Below, in pieces: positions 21,001 through 30,954 of a DNA stretch of 64,000 bases (within the stretch, counting starts at the first letter, position 1; each line of letters begins with the position of its first letter). The translations under genes were made by a program, and so were the position numbers. The stretch is from assembly GCF_964355755.1 (NCBI RefSeq), contig NC_092673.1:4035001-4099000 (forward strand), in the 5' to 3' direction. The notes under the pieces are model-generated. The model saw only the letters and a list, made by a program, of their open reading frames with translations, made no database searches and was not told where the DNA came from. This DNA comes from Antedon mediterranea. Its lineage: Eukaryota; Echinodermata; Crinoidea; Comatulida; Antedonidae.

Positions 21001-24000
21001 TAAACGGTAACTGATATGCCGATCAAAGAACATGCCGCAACGATAAGAAGAGATTGATGAATTCTTGAACGCGTGTGAAAAGACTGTCATTTTGTAATAC
21101 AAGGTCGACGTCCTAGGAGTAAGATGTATAAATGCATGCTGTGCCTTTTAGAAGCTAAAAAGCTGGAGATTATTTCAAAAGCTGACACTAGTTTCTCGGG
21201 TCTCTGGTCTCTGTTTTCGAGACACCCCTTCGCGATACATCGCGAGATAGCGCCCACACGTTGAGCCTTGAATTGCTTAGCTTGGCTAGTAGAATGAATG
21301 AGGTAGAAGCCAGCCGGAGAGGTAGAAATTCTCATATGACTTTTCTAGACCAGTTTTTTCTGGGGAATCCAAATATATTGGGTAAACAGGCTGTAACCTG
21401 AGAACTTTCGCGTGAGGGCGCTTTTTTCAAAATGGCTGCCAGTTACAATAGACTATGATATCTTGGCAACCACTGGTGATACAGAGTTGATTTTGGTGTC
21501 AAATTGGTCGGAATGTACATGTTCCTATTTGATGTAATAGAACATTTTGTCCGAAAATGGCCGGAAATACCTCTATTGACCTTTGACCCAATATCTAACA
21601 GATACCATATCTCCGTAACTACTTGACACAGAAAGTTGTAATTGGTGTCAAACTATCCAGAATATAGATGTTTATATTCAAACTAATAGAACATTATCTG
21701 TAAAAATGACCGGAAATAACTTTAGTGACCTTTGACCCAAAATGCAAGACATTTCTCCTATCTGATCACGTTTAGTAGTATCTTGTCAATTAATTCATTT
21801 TGTGCCGATTGGAGGTTGACATTCTCATATTATTTTCTGGACCAGTTTTTCATGTGTAATCCTAATATATGAGATGAATAAGCCATAACAAGGCCAAGAA
21901 TTTAATTCTTTTACTACATACATACATGCTTCCCTTTAGTGTTTAAGTCTGTATGTCGTGTATTAATCTTCAAGATCGCTCACATCACTGCCATCTGAAA
22001 AGTCTTCATATTCATAACTGGAAGCTTCTGGAATCAAAAGCAAAATTTGTTGACACATTCTGCAACCTTGGAGTGTCAGCTGTTCCATCAAAAGAGTTGT
22101 ATGAGGAACTTGAAGAGTATGTTTCACTATTGTATGGAGTGAAGGGGAAAAGTGTAAATCAAGCAAGATATGATATCTTCATCAGAAAGTTTTCCAGACA
22201 CAAGATTACTGATATATCATTACTGCCACCATGTCAGCAGACCCCTTGAGTTTCATATACTTAGAGCAAACTTCATTGCAAAAGAATGGCAATCAGCAGA
22301 CGTCAATGATTTTGTCAACAACAGTACACACAATGGATGGAATGAACAAATGGAGCCTAAATGGATTGAGACAGTGATGCCCACTGATGTCCAGGAACTG
22401 TTTACACATAATGAATATGAAGACTTTTCAGATTGCAGTGATGTGAGTGATCTTGAAGATTAATACACGACATACAGACTGAAACACTAAAGGGAAGCAT
22501 GTATGTATGTAGTAAAAGAATTAAATTCTTGGCCTTGTTATGGCTTATTAATCTCATATATTCGGATTGCACATGACAAACTGGTTCAGAAAATAATATG
22601 AGAATGTCAACCTCCAATTGGCACAAAATAAATTAATTGACAAGATATTACTAAATGTGATCAGATAGGAGAAATGTCTTGCATTTTGGGTCAAAGGTCA
22701 GTAACGTTATTTCCGGTCATTTTTACAGATAATGTTCTATTAGTTTGAATATAAACATCTTTATTCTGGACAGTTTGACACCAATTACAACTTTCTGTGT
22801 CGAGTAGTTACGGAGATATGATATCTGTTGGATATTGGGTCAAAGGTCAATAGAGGTATTTCCGGCCATTTTCGGACAAAATGTGCTATTACATCAAATA
22901 GGAACATGTACATTCCAAACATTTTGACACCAAAATCAACTCTCTATGACCAGTGGTTGCCAAGATATCATAGTCTACTGTAACTGGTGGCCATTTTGAA
23001 AAAAGCGCCCTCACGCGAAAGTTCTCAGGTTACAGCCCGTTTACCCAATATATTTGGATTCCCCAGAAAAAACTGGTCTAGAAAAGTCATATGAGAATTT
23101 CTACCTCTCCGGCTGACACCTACCTCATTCATAGCCTAGTCTATAGGCCTAAATGCTAAGCCTACATTTTATAAACAAAAGGTGTATACTGTATTTCTTT
23201 TTTAAGTCGTAGGCTGCTACTACAAGTAGTCTGGGTTCCAGACGGAGTTTTGTCTTAATATTAGTTAAAAGATAAATATTTTGGCACATATGGCGTTTCA
23301 TACGTATACTACTTGATTTTGAAATCGCGGTTGAAATAAAAACAAATAAATAAAAAAAAAAGATAATACAGACTTGGGGCAAGTCTACTACTACAAGTTA
23401 CAATAATAATTATTAATTATTAGTAAGAAAACGTATAATACTGTAGTCTTTCAAACAAGCTACTCTCTACTAATAATGGAACGATCCATTTGATGATCTG
23501 GGTTTTCTAGTTCCATTTTGGAACTAAAAAACTCAGATCTTGATATCTGAGTTTTCTAGATCTAGAAAAGTCAGATATAGATCTAGATATATCCCAATTT
23601 TTTCTTTTTACTTATATTAACTTTCTTTTTGTTCTTTCTCTTTGTTGTATGTTCCTTGTTTTCATCGTTTATCAAATTTGTTTTGATGTATTAAAGAATT
23701 TGAATTTATATTTGTAAATCCAATATGGAACAATATATTAAAAAGTGTAGTTCTCATTTTCACTGGGTCTCTTAATTCACAGGTCAATTTGCTATCATAA
23801 GTGACATTAACAATAATGACAATAATGGAGCAACCTGGCATATGGGAGGTTTAATTTCGTTGCCTGAATCTAAAAATTGTAAAAAAATAAAGAAAATCTC
23901 AGGAGGTGAATGTCAGGTAGGCCCACCAAAGATAATTAATATTCAATGATTATTGTAGAAAGTTATGTCATTTATTGTTTACGAGAAAGTCCGACATATT

Positions 24001-25259
24001 TGAAATACTTATTTCTTTTTTTCAATTAAAATTTAAATTACTTATCACTTATGTCTACAGAAAAACGAGTTAGATTTCTAAATATGTTCATATATTTTTT
24101 CTTTGCCCCATTATTAATAAATGATTTTTTTTATTGATGCATAAAGTTCTGTCTTCACTATCAAACGTTATGTGACAAAAAAATGTGATGTGCCCATATA
24201 TAGACATGATGATGTCATATCACTGCCATCTTTGGGCATATCACTACCATTATTTGGGCACACTTTTTTTGTCAAACTAGTTTGATAGTCTAGACAGAGC
24301 TTTAGTTAAAAACTGTAATTATTTATACAAATAATTTGTTATTATTTGTAGCCAGCTGACATGGGATCAGACAATGTTGTGATAAACTGTAGGACTGGAG
24401 ACAGCAATCCACGTTTCCAGTGCCATAGCTCTGATGCATGTGAAACATTTAGTGACTCACAGTTGATGCCAACATTAATTGAACCAAAAGGTGGTTGCCA
24501 GGTTAGTTTTTTTTTTCACCCATTTCAGGATTCCACTTACTAATATAGTAAAATGCATTCAACATACAGATTCTGTGCCTGATTGTTGTCAGTCAACTAG
24601 CTGGGGCTAAATCAAATAAAAATTTATCGAGCGATCCCATTTTTGGAGTTTTGTAATGACTTGCGGCAAGTCTACCTTGCACCCTGCATAGCTGTGAACT
24701 ATGTCCATGTTCAACAAGTTTGTATTATTTGATTTGGTCACTACCAGTGATGTAGTCACAATATAAGTGGTCCGGTTTTCGCAATAAAAGGAAACAATCT
24801 CTGTTGAAGCCACTGGGTTGTCAAAGGCCTCTGTGAAAAAGAGGTCAGGTTGAAACCTTACCCGCCATACTGGTGGCTACGGCCCTGACTACTGCTTAAT
24901 TTCCCAAGTTACATAGGGCCTAGTTATTAAAATAATGTATGTATTATTTGTAGGGGAGCATTATTGGTTTTAAAGCAAACGATTCGAAGCTTCCTGAAGA
25001 CCCTGAACGCTGGGCACTGTTTAGTAATCCAGCGAACAGCAAATCGAGGAAGAACCTTTCAGTGCGTTTAAGCAAGGGCCAATGCCAGAATTGGTATGAC
25101 CCTCCAAACATAGTCATCGAACGTCATGGTTCTGCTTACTCAGATTTGGCAGCATTCATTCAAGACGGTGAGCAAAAGTTTGCGTGTCTTTTTGAACGTA
25201 ATAAGACATCGAGACGACGATATATTGAGTTTACGACCTTTACACTTGGTAAAGTGTAA
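11539..25259 (+). CDS. Sialidase (neuraminidase, NEU-type) copy B, complete, 9 exons
   Basis: Exons: 1 11539-11569 (ATG), 2 16911-16931, 3 17298-17343, 4 17707-17877, 5 18604-18836, 6 19323-19409, 7 23783-23916, 8 24352-24501, 9 24954-25259. All junctions are GT-AG and in phase, giving 392 residues, the usual length for animal sialidases. Seen: YRIP with triad Arg33, FLAFSEKR (44-51) and Asp57, Asp-box SYDGGKTW (135-142), catalytic Glu239 in GGECQ, Arg255 in INCR, a probable third Arg near 323, and Tyr353 in SAYSDL. The second Asp-box is interrupted by an Asn/Asp-rich insertion (about 204-210). The N-terminus MGGCCLKSK resembles acylated membrane anchors; there is no signal peptide or TM segment. 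The 21-nt exon 2 is phase-symmetric and could be skipped without a frameshift. Exons 1-3 are inferred from phase and motif fit. Introns hold foldback elements and a dead LINE. Confidence 0.85.
12001..12440. other. Intronic stretch with CGCG-rich direct repeat
   Basis: No exon seen. Contains a direct repeat of CGCGCGTATAGTGTGACGCA (about 12188-12236) in an otherwise AT-rich intron 1. Its copy in linker B is at about 33359-33798. Confidence 0.5.
12441..13890. mobile_element. Foldback element of 21-bp palindromic repeats, linker A
   Basis: Outer inverted repeats of at least 170 bp begin AAAGCCCATTAATGCCATTT on both ends. Between and within them run several dozen 21-bp units: an 18-bp palindrome of type AATTCGTTTGAACGAATT plus a spacer AGT or ACT. 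Arms occur in four variants (TTCG, TCCG, TTTG, TCTG). An inner module, AACATATACAACAAGTGCC and its complement, occurs three times (about 12566, 13147, 13730). Because 21 is a multiple of three and the repeat is palindromic, long open frames of heptapeptides appear on both strands; they are artefacts. Intronic in sialidase B. Confidence 0.85.
14148..15457 (+). mobile_element. Pogo/Tc1-like DNA transposon remnant with PHD-finger tail
   Basis: Ends are GTGGGGCAAGTTGTCACA (left) and the complement of GTGGGGCACTTTGTCAC (right), flanked by TA on the left and a CA on the right. Near the right end (about 15075-15225) a broken frame reads CLYCKEDYSVSVSGEIC, then HEDCAG and FTCELCC, the Cys/His pattern of the PHD-type finger at the C-terminus of pogo-like transposases. 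A TAG replaces the usual Trp before HEDC. The catalytic DDE part is gone, and a TTAA MITE is inserted at 14242-14867. Further GGGGCAAGTTGTCACA repeats lie just outside (15467-15497). Confidence 0.55.
14242..14867. mobile_element. 626-bp TTAA-flanked nonautonomous element (piggyBac-like)
   Basis: Flanked by TTAA at 14238-14241 and 14868-14871. Imperfect terminal inverted repeats: AGCCCCATTCCCTACG on the left and AGACCCCTTCCCTGCA on the complement of the right. No coding frame of note. The duplicated linker B has a single TTAA at the same point (35596-35599) with flanks intact, so exactly 630 bp differ. Precise TTAA-to-TTAA presence/absence is the signature of piggyBac-type transposition. Confidence 0.82.
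15740..16335 (-). pseudogene. Non-LTR (LINE) reverse transcriptase fragment, linker A
   Basis: The minus strand encodes fingers/palm blocks: YRPIFLLPTISKIFEKI, EQQYGFFPGRSCETNL, DFSKAFDKLSHKLLLFKL and SGVPQGSILGPLLF. The FADDFK active-site box follows in another frame after a frameshift near 15900, and further stops come after it. The order and spelling fit Jockey/CR1-group elements. It is truncated at both ends and inactive, and lies in intron 1 of sialidase B. Confidence 0.85.
16700..17300 (+). repeat. Duplicated 5' segment of the sialidase gene, second copy
   Basis: Partner of 11290-12000. Here the exon core is reduced to 21 nt (16911-16931), with intact acceptor TTTTACAG and donor GTAAGG, and leads into exon 3. 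Confidence 0.75.
17515..17730 (+). repeat. Local tandem duplication before sialidase exon 4
   Basis: ATAATGCTTGGTCTCAAATT occurs at about 17522 and 17631, followed by matching T-rich tracts. The first copy ends in CTGGTGTTTCAGGAATA, a decayed version of the exon 4 start CTTTGGTGTTCCAGCATA. So the intron end and exon 4 start were duplicated and one copy decayed. Confidence 0.6.
18058..18115. repeat. Perfect 26-bp hairpin in sialidase B intron 4
   Basis: Arms 18058-18083 and 18090-18115 are perfectly complementary (core TGTGTTTACTCCACCCT) around the 6-nt loop TAGCTT. Identical copy at 38786-38843. Confidence 0.85.
20228..20322. repeat. GGTACGAGTT short repeats
   Basis: Five to six irregularly spaced copies of (G)GTACGAGTT or GTACGAGCTGG in under 100 bp. 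No function inferred. Confidence 0.6.
20355..21227. mobile_element. Foldback element of tandem hairpin modules, GGGTGT ends, 10-bp target duplication
   Basis: Ends GGGTGTCTCGAAAACAGAG and its complement; perfect 10-bp direct repeat CTTCGCGATA at 20345-20354 and 21228-21237. The left two thirds is a tandem array of about seven modules of about 65-90 bp. Each is a hairpin: CTCGAAAACAGAGACCCCC, a loop containing ACTAAAACGTCTCAATATTA and ending in a TATA stretch, then GGGGGTCTCTGTTTTCGAG. No transposase. Absent from copy A; identical in copy C. Confidence 0.8.
21294..23132. mobile_element. 1.8-kb element with 723-bp inverted repeats
   Basis: Left arm 21294-22016 and right arm 22410-23132 are inverted copies, diverged by a few percent by eye, starting ATGAATGAGGTAG. 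The unique centre of about 390 bp holds a broken ORF whose acidic C-terminal tail is encoded by the right arm. Each arm repeats TTGACCTTTGACCCAA-type blocks. No clear target duplication. It lies inside the intron 6 foldback structure and is absent from copy A. Confidence 0.8.
22020..22462 (+). pseudogene. Broken transposon-associated ORF between long inverted repeats
   Basis: The frame reading FVDTFCNLGVSAVPSKELYE, then LEEYVSLLYGVKG, then DISLLPPCQ stops at TGA near 22247. A second frame picks up LEFHILRANFIAKEWQS and continues to an acidic tail, YEDFSDCSDVSDLED. From memory, the order (LYG, then LPPx, then RANYxAxxW) matches the C-terminal part of large uncharacterised transposon-associated proteins common in marine invertebrates. 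The one-base frameshift near 22240 makes it a pseudogene; no start domain is present. Confidence 0.55.
24142..24303. mobile_element. MITE, AGCTCTGTC family (sialidase B intron 7)
   Basis: Orthologous position to 4434-4597 in copy A, so the insertion predates the A/B duplication. Same inverted ends and inner TGATGATGTCATA palindrome. Confidence 0.8.
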
Positions 25260-25329
25260 AGGACTAGCCAACACTTGCTCTTCTTTCTTGACCTCATTTA
25301 CCTACAAATATAATAGGTCATTAACTTAC

Positions 25330-25640
25330 CAAGTTACTCTTTAACTGACCTAGTTACTCTTTAGCTGACCTAGTTACTCTTTAGCTGACCCAGATACTCT
25401 TTAGCTGACCTAGTTACTCATTAGCTGACCTAGTTACTCTTTAGCTGACCTAGTTATTCATTAGCTGACCTAGTTACTCATTAGCTGACCTAGTTACTCT
25501 TTAGCTGACCAAGAATGCCTTCTTGCCCCAGGGCATTTACCCATGAAAGGCTAAACTATTTAAGCCTGGAAGTTAACATTCTTGGATGGTTGTTATATGA
25601 CAATCACAGCATTGATTCTATGTTATTCTATGTATATTAA
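25330..25640. repeat. 20-bp tandem array plus one large unit after sialidase B stop
   Basis: About nine units of TTAGCTGACCTAGTTACTCT (variants ACTCATTAG, CCAGATACT), then a single unit with GACCAAGAATGCC and ACATTCTTGGATGG. Compare three large units in copy A. Confidence 0.8.
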
Positions 25641-26277
25641 TTATATAATTATTTTAGCGTTTTAAAAGGACAGAACTGGAATGACATATATTTATAATTG
25701 CTGGACGGTTTAAAATTATATAAATATACAGTAGATTTATGCTGTGTAATTGTACTTATCTTGCAATTGAATTAAAGTTGATATACTGTAACTACCTCAA
25801 ATTGGACATCATGTATCGTATTGTTGTTTGACTATTAAAATACACTTTAATTACTAGTACTTATTTTTGTTGAAACTAAATTATGCAGTAAGTAAATTAC
25901 AGTATGACAAGCATAAATCATGAAATTAAAAATTCACTTATTAAACATGATGAAATAAAGATCAATTATGAACATGGTTAGTGTTTTTGTATCTTATTCA
26001 TATTTTATTCCAGTTGAGCTTTCTCATTTCAATTGAATCTTGTTTTATTTTCCACTATATTGGTGGACTTTTTTGATGTTTGTGTACTTAATTTATCTTA
26101 ACAGCAAATAGAATTTGCAATACAGAATATAGCTTTATTATTTACTTTTATAGTACTGTATTATACAGGTATTAAAATTATTTAAAAATAAATTACAAAA
26201 CATTATTTTTCAATTTTTACTGAACACCAAAAAGTGTTTATATTATTTCTAAAAAATATAATACATATTCCTTTGCA
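25641..26277. other. AT-rich intergenic stretch, no gene seen
   Basis: Counterpart of 6237-6857; possible 3' end region of sialidase B. Confidence 0.45.
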
Positions 26278-26640
26278 CTTTGAGAGTTTGGTGTAATGGT
26301 TATGTATCCACAGTCACAGTTGAGATCGCTGGTTCAAGTCCCGCTGAGATTTTTTAAAATTATTATTAGGTCTATTATTTTTTTATTTCTTTTTTCTGAC
26401 CCTTCAAAATTTAACCACAATTATATGATGAGTCATTGTTCATTGTGGCTAAGTTTGGTGAGAATCGGATAAAATTTGAACTCGTCCGAGCTTTTGGGGT
26501 ATAGATCACTGTTTCCAAATTTGGTGAGAATCGGATGAAAACTGTGGCCTCCAGGCTGTTCACAGACACACACACACACACACCCACCCACACAAACATA
26601 CAGGGGTGAAAACATAACCTCCTTGGCGGAGGTAATAATA
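26278..26640 (+). mobile_element. tRNA-derived SINE-like composite, copy B
   Basis: Same element and site as 6858-7276, about 50 bp shorter internally, with a longer CA run. Confidence 0.6.
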
Positions 26641-27109
26641 TAAAAAACAGTACTATGATGTCTTAGTGATCATAATAGGAAATACAAAGTTAGTATATTT
26701 AACTTGCACTGGCTTTTAAAAGCTGCACTATATACTGTATTTCAAAGCATTTTTTGTCTTGATTGTTGCTTTAGAGCCTGTCCTGAATATATTTATTGCT
26801 ATGCATGTCAATTTGACTTTTATAACTCCATGCGTTTGCTTTTATAGGATATACAGTATTATGTATATTCTTTTTTAAAGACATCTTTACACTAATAAAT
26901 GTCGATTACTGTTGTACTTCTTTTTGAATCTGATTATTCTAATGGCAAGTTGACATGATTACTACCATTACAATAATGTACTGTAAAGGTAAAGGTCCTG
27001 TATTAAATTCTGAACATAAGCCTCGGCATTATGTGGTAGGGTGGCCAGTTTCTTTCCACAGCACCTTGTCCTCCCTAGTATTTTCAACCAAGTACTCATT
27101 TACAGCTGA

Positions 27110-27181
27110 GTAGACTGGGAGTTGTCAAGAATGGAACCCAAGTCTATCTGTATGACAGTCAAGTGTCCTAACCACTCAAAT
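27110..27181 (-). mobile_element. tRNA-derived SINE head, copy B
   Basis: Same site as 7745-7811; minus-strand A-box and B-box blocks retained. Confidence 0.45.
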
Positions 27182-27960
27182 ACAGTACCTAACTGTACTG
27201 TGTAATAGCTAGAAACCATAGTATTACAAGATTTAAAGTCAATTTCAAATCAATTGGATATAAATTATTAGTACTGATGTATATATGCGACCTGAGTATT
27301 GAATCTCCCCGTCCCTTATAATACCACAACCACAACCCTCTTGAAGATCCATGATCCTGTGCAATACAAGGACTGCAACATGAGTACTGCAAGTACCCAC
27401 AAATTCTAAATATGCATTATTTATATACTCTGTTGATATTCTGTATATCTCTGGATTAATTTGAATGGTTGTCTTGAATTCCTTGTACTAATTTGGTTCC
27501 GATGGATGTCTCTCAATTGCTTTTGGCAAGGTTTCTCCAGCAGGCCCTTTGAAGTGGAAACTGCAATAAACGTAATTTACATAAATAAACATTCTAATAA
27601 ACCAGAGACCACTATTAACATCTATTTTTATCTCCATTATCAAGCCATGGCTGTTCACAAGACAAACATATACAGAAGATGCTCTACATATATAGCCTTC
27701 AGGCTAACATAATGTATGCCAGAGCCCTTCGATTGGTAGCGAAGCCACAACTCAACTTGATTGACTCAGTACTTACTGAAATCGGCTTGTTGCCGGAGTA
27801 TCTTCCAAGTTAAACTCGGCAGTTGGCACCTTGCTATCGTACGGCCTAAAGGCAGCAGCAGGGTACACAACAGATGAGGTGCCCACCTAGAGAAATGATA
27901 AATACATTTCATAAACATATTGTAGGCATGATCGAATGTTGTCACTTCAGCTATCAACCC

Positions 27961-28124
27961 TAAAGCTCTGTCTACACTATCAAACTAGTTGGGCAAAAAA
28001 AGTGTGATGTGCCCAAATATGGTAGTGATATGCTAAAATATGGTAGTGATATGACATCATCGCCCTATATGGGCACATCACATTGTTTTGTCACATAAAG
28101 TTTGATAGTGTAGACAGAGCTTAA
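27961..28124. mobile_element. MITE, AGCTCTGTC family (SIRT5 B intron 6)
   Basis: Good terminal inverted repeats AGCTCTGTCTACACTATCAA; right flank TTAA. Copy C counterpart at 48689-48852. Confidence 0.85.
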
Positions 28125-28549
28125 TATGAATACGTAGACTTGTGATTTCTCTCACCCATCTTTGAAGAAAGAGCTGTGCCATTGTTTAAGAGGAATTGGT
28201 AAAATGAAGAAACGAATAGAAGGCTCCAAAATGTAATTATATAATAACTTAAGTTTCTTTTTTTTTGCTAAAACCTTTTCTTCTATTGAAATGATTAAAA
28301 TAATCTGTTTTGATTACTATAAATAGTAAATAAGAGGCGTTTTACTACAAATGATTGAAAATCACCTACCACCAAATAAAGATCGCATTTTTCAAGATGT
28401 TTCTCAATTTCCATTAGTGTGTCTGGACAAAGTGGTTCACCAAACCAGACAACGTCGGGCCTGGTGAGTGCTGAACATTCACCGCACCTGAAGAGAAAAA
28501 TATTCATGCCATCTATATTAAAATTATGCAGGGAACAATGATTCTGAAA

Positions 28550-28684
28550 ACTAGTTGGACAAAAAATGTGTGATGCACCCAAATATGGTAGTGATATGCT
28601 TCAATATGGTAGTGATATGACATCATCACATCTACACATCACATTTTTTTGTCACATAAAGTTTGATAGTGTAGACAGAGCTTT
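28550..28684. mobile_element. MITE, AGCTCTGTC family, 5' truncated (SIRT5 B intron 5)
   Basis: The left end is missing (starts at the inner AACTAGTTGGACAAAA block); the right end GATAGTGTAGACAGAGCTTT is intact. Copy C counterpart at 49278-49412. Confidence 0.8.
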
Positions 28685-29633
28685 ACATTAGTAAGTCATT
28701 TGTACCTGAGGCTTATAATGTTGATATTCGCAAAGGCACCCCCCAATCACCTTCCCACTTGCATTATATCAGTCTCATGACCCCTCTTTTGAAGTTTGTG
28801 TATAATTTGTGTTGTCTGGCACTACATACAGTATATTACCACTATCAGTAGGAATGTTTACCTTGGTAAATCTTCTACAGGTATTCTGTCACCTTTTGCA
28901 TTTGGATCTGGTGAACTTTTAAAAAAGATAAAGAACAAGATTAGCAAAATATACTACTGATAAATAGATCATTTATTAAGAACAGTGTGAAATCTATTGG
29001 CAGCCATGACAAAAATACATAGAAATTTATACAGGTTTAACAACATAGGATTCTTTGTAAAGTAATATTATTATTGAAATATAATATACTACTTACCCTC
29101 TACCAGCAAGAGCAGGAACTATGGGATTGTTGTAATTGCTGAGAATAATACCACATTTTGTACATCTGGTCTTGTATAGAGATCCTACAAAAATAGCAAA
29201 AGTAAATAAAAATATATTTAGTTAGCACATTTATTTATTCACCAATAGCAAATGAATTAGAGCAAACAAAAATAGCTTTTTGCCCCATACTAACAAATAC
29301 ATTGTATACAGTATGAACAATAGCAATGAAATAGATATAACAATATATAGTATATATAAATATACTAAGTGAAAAAATATGATTGCTTTCCATTAAATGT
29401 GTTCAATGCCAAACAAATAAAAGAGTTCCTATTTATTCTGAAAATCACTATCGGCATGGTTATCTGTGCAAATAGCACAATCATGCATGATATTTACTAT
29501 TTTCTATGCAGTGGACTGTACTGGATAGAACGGGGATAAAAAAACAGAATTAAGAAGAATGGTGGAACTTGCCAATAGAAAACTATTACAATTTTGCTGG
29601 TGATAGTCTCAAGTTATTCTAAATAGCGGAGCT

Positions 29634-29790
29634 GTAGCTTGGTGATTAACATGCTTGCCTTCTAATCCCAAGGTCTATGGTTCAATCCTTACCTATGTGC
29701 CAGGGTTGTAACTCATGACTCTTTCAACTCCGTTCGCTAAGCCTCAAATGAGACATACAGAGTTTATAAGCGCGATAAATTAAAAAATAG
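29634..29790 (+). mobile_element. tRNA-derived SINE (SIRT5 B intron 3)
   Basis: Head GGAGCTGTAGCTTGGTGATT (A-box) and GGTCTATGGTTCAATCC (B-box), followed by a body with AACTCATGACTCTTTCAACT and GCCTCAAATGAGAC and an A-rich tail near 29826. Counterpart 50362-50518; lost with the deletion in A. Confidence 0.7.
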
Positions 29791-30031
29791 TTCATCCATT
29801 CTGTAACTGCTTGCTGATGGATGAAAAAAAAAATAAATAGGAACAAATTAAATGGACTACTGTACCAACCATGAATCTCTAAGACTTTTAAAGATCCAGC
29901 ACGGCGATGAAGTTCATCAATGTTCTGTGTGATAACAACAACTGTTCGTCCTTGTCTTGCAAGTCGTGCCTCACATTCTGCAATAGCCTGAGAAAGATAA
30001 AGAAAAATAAAAAAAGAAAAGAAAGAGAAGA

Positions 30032-30128
30032 TAAAGCTCTGTCTACACTATCAAACTAGTTTGACAAAAAATGTGTGATATGCCCAAATATGGTAGTAAT
30101 ATGAAATCATCATGTAGTAGACAGAGCT
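30032..30128. mobile_element. MITE, AGCTCTGTC family, short copy (SIRT5 B intron 2)
   Basis: Left end AAGCTCTGTCTACACTATC and a reduced right end TAGTAGACAGAGCT; internal deletion. Absent at the corresponding place in copy C (about 50730), but its right flank matches copy A. Confidence 0.75.
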
Positions 30129-30954
30129 GTGTTTATCATACCTTAATGCACAGTTAAAAACCTTTATGCCCAAATGTTTGTTTCTAATCGTTTATAGCCA
30201 GTATTTGGCAATTTATTATGATATTGCACTTACAATGTGTGCCTTGTTTGGCTCCTTCGATGCAGCTACTTCACGACGATGGCTCCCGCGATGGCTATAA
30301 AACTCCCACACAAGTGATGGATTATCCGCAAAGGCATTAGGACTGACTAAATCCTGTTTTAAAAAAAAGGAGTGATAGTGATAGACACTGTATTGTAACT
30401 GTCACATGATGATAAAGTATCTTATTGTGATTTTGAATTCTAAAATTATTGTGAAACAATAATTAAATCTATATATTATTACTTCACGGGTAATAGCACT
30501 TAATTATCCTTGTTCATTGCGCATAACATGTGTCACTTGCCTGAGCACGGTAGGTTCTCCAGCTCCTCTAAAAGTCGGAATGCCACTCTCTGCACTATCA
30601 CCCTGCTCCTGTCATTACAACAATGTGTTTTGCTTTCTGGAAATATTCACGAAAAGTAGCATAGTCTGAACTTGGACGAGGAGATACCATTTTTACTTGT
30701 ATCGCTGTTCTGAGGATATATCTCGAATGGCCGAGAATGTTAAAGAGTCGCTATCCAATCGAGTTTGAACAATACCATGAAAGCCCCCAGTGGTCTGATT
30801 GTTAGGACATCTGCATATCAAGCAGGCGGTCCGAGTTCGACTTTTACTCATTCTCACAGATTTCCTCATCTTTATCGTTTAAAATGAATTAATTAAATTT
30901 CAGTATATCACCGGGCGGTTTAGAATTACTGTTCTTTGCCTGATTTGTTTATAT

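Larger units (their letters stand above)
19884..23595. mobile_element. Nested foldback structure filling sialidase B intron 6
   Basis: Arms at 19884-20190 and about 23190-23595 are inverted relatives: ACTCAGATCATCAAAT against ATTTGATGATCTGGG, AATGGATCATTCCATT against AATGGAACGATCCATT, CTACGACTTAAA against TTTAAGTCGTAG. The outer left end GGGTGTCTAGAAAACTCAG resembles the ends of the GGGTGT foldback family. The arms contain tandem palindromes of GATCTAGAAAA(C/G)TCAGATAT. The interior hosts two more elements (20355-21227 and 21294-23132). The un-nested relative in copy A is about 475 bp. Confidence 0.6.
27488..30690 (-). pseudogene. SIRT5: SIRT5 pseudogene B (all exons present, exon 1 broken)
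   Basis: Exons on the minus strand: 1 30541-30690, 2 30234-30353, 3 29870-29987, 4 29097-29184, 5 28862-28915, 6 28370-28487, 7 27777-27886, 8 27488-27560. Exons 3-8 appear identical to the intact copy C and keep QNIDELH, the catalytic His in EIHG, RCTKC and RCGEC zinc ligands, and [10 protein letters not shown]. Exon 1 carries the same two lesions as copy A: a 1-bp insertion giving TGA in the GAG-x-SAESG loop, and a 10-bp deletion. Exon 2 has a private in-frame 12-bp insertion duplicating part of SHR within the YxxR pocket motif. Sequence 5' of the exon 1 ATG does not match the real SIRT5 leader or promoter. The gene reads as C-type up to intron 2 and A-type beyond. Confidence 0.88.

Noticed and set aside
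22020-22462. Functional host gene inside the long inverted repeat element
   Set aside because: Frameshift, no N-terminal part and placement inside a mobile element; kept as a pseudogene.
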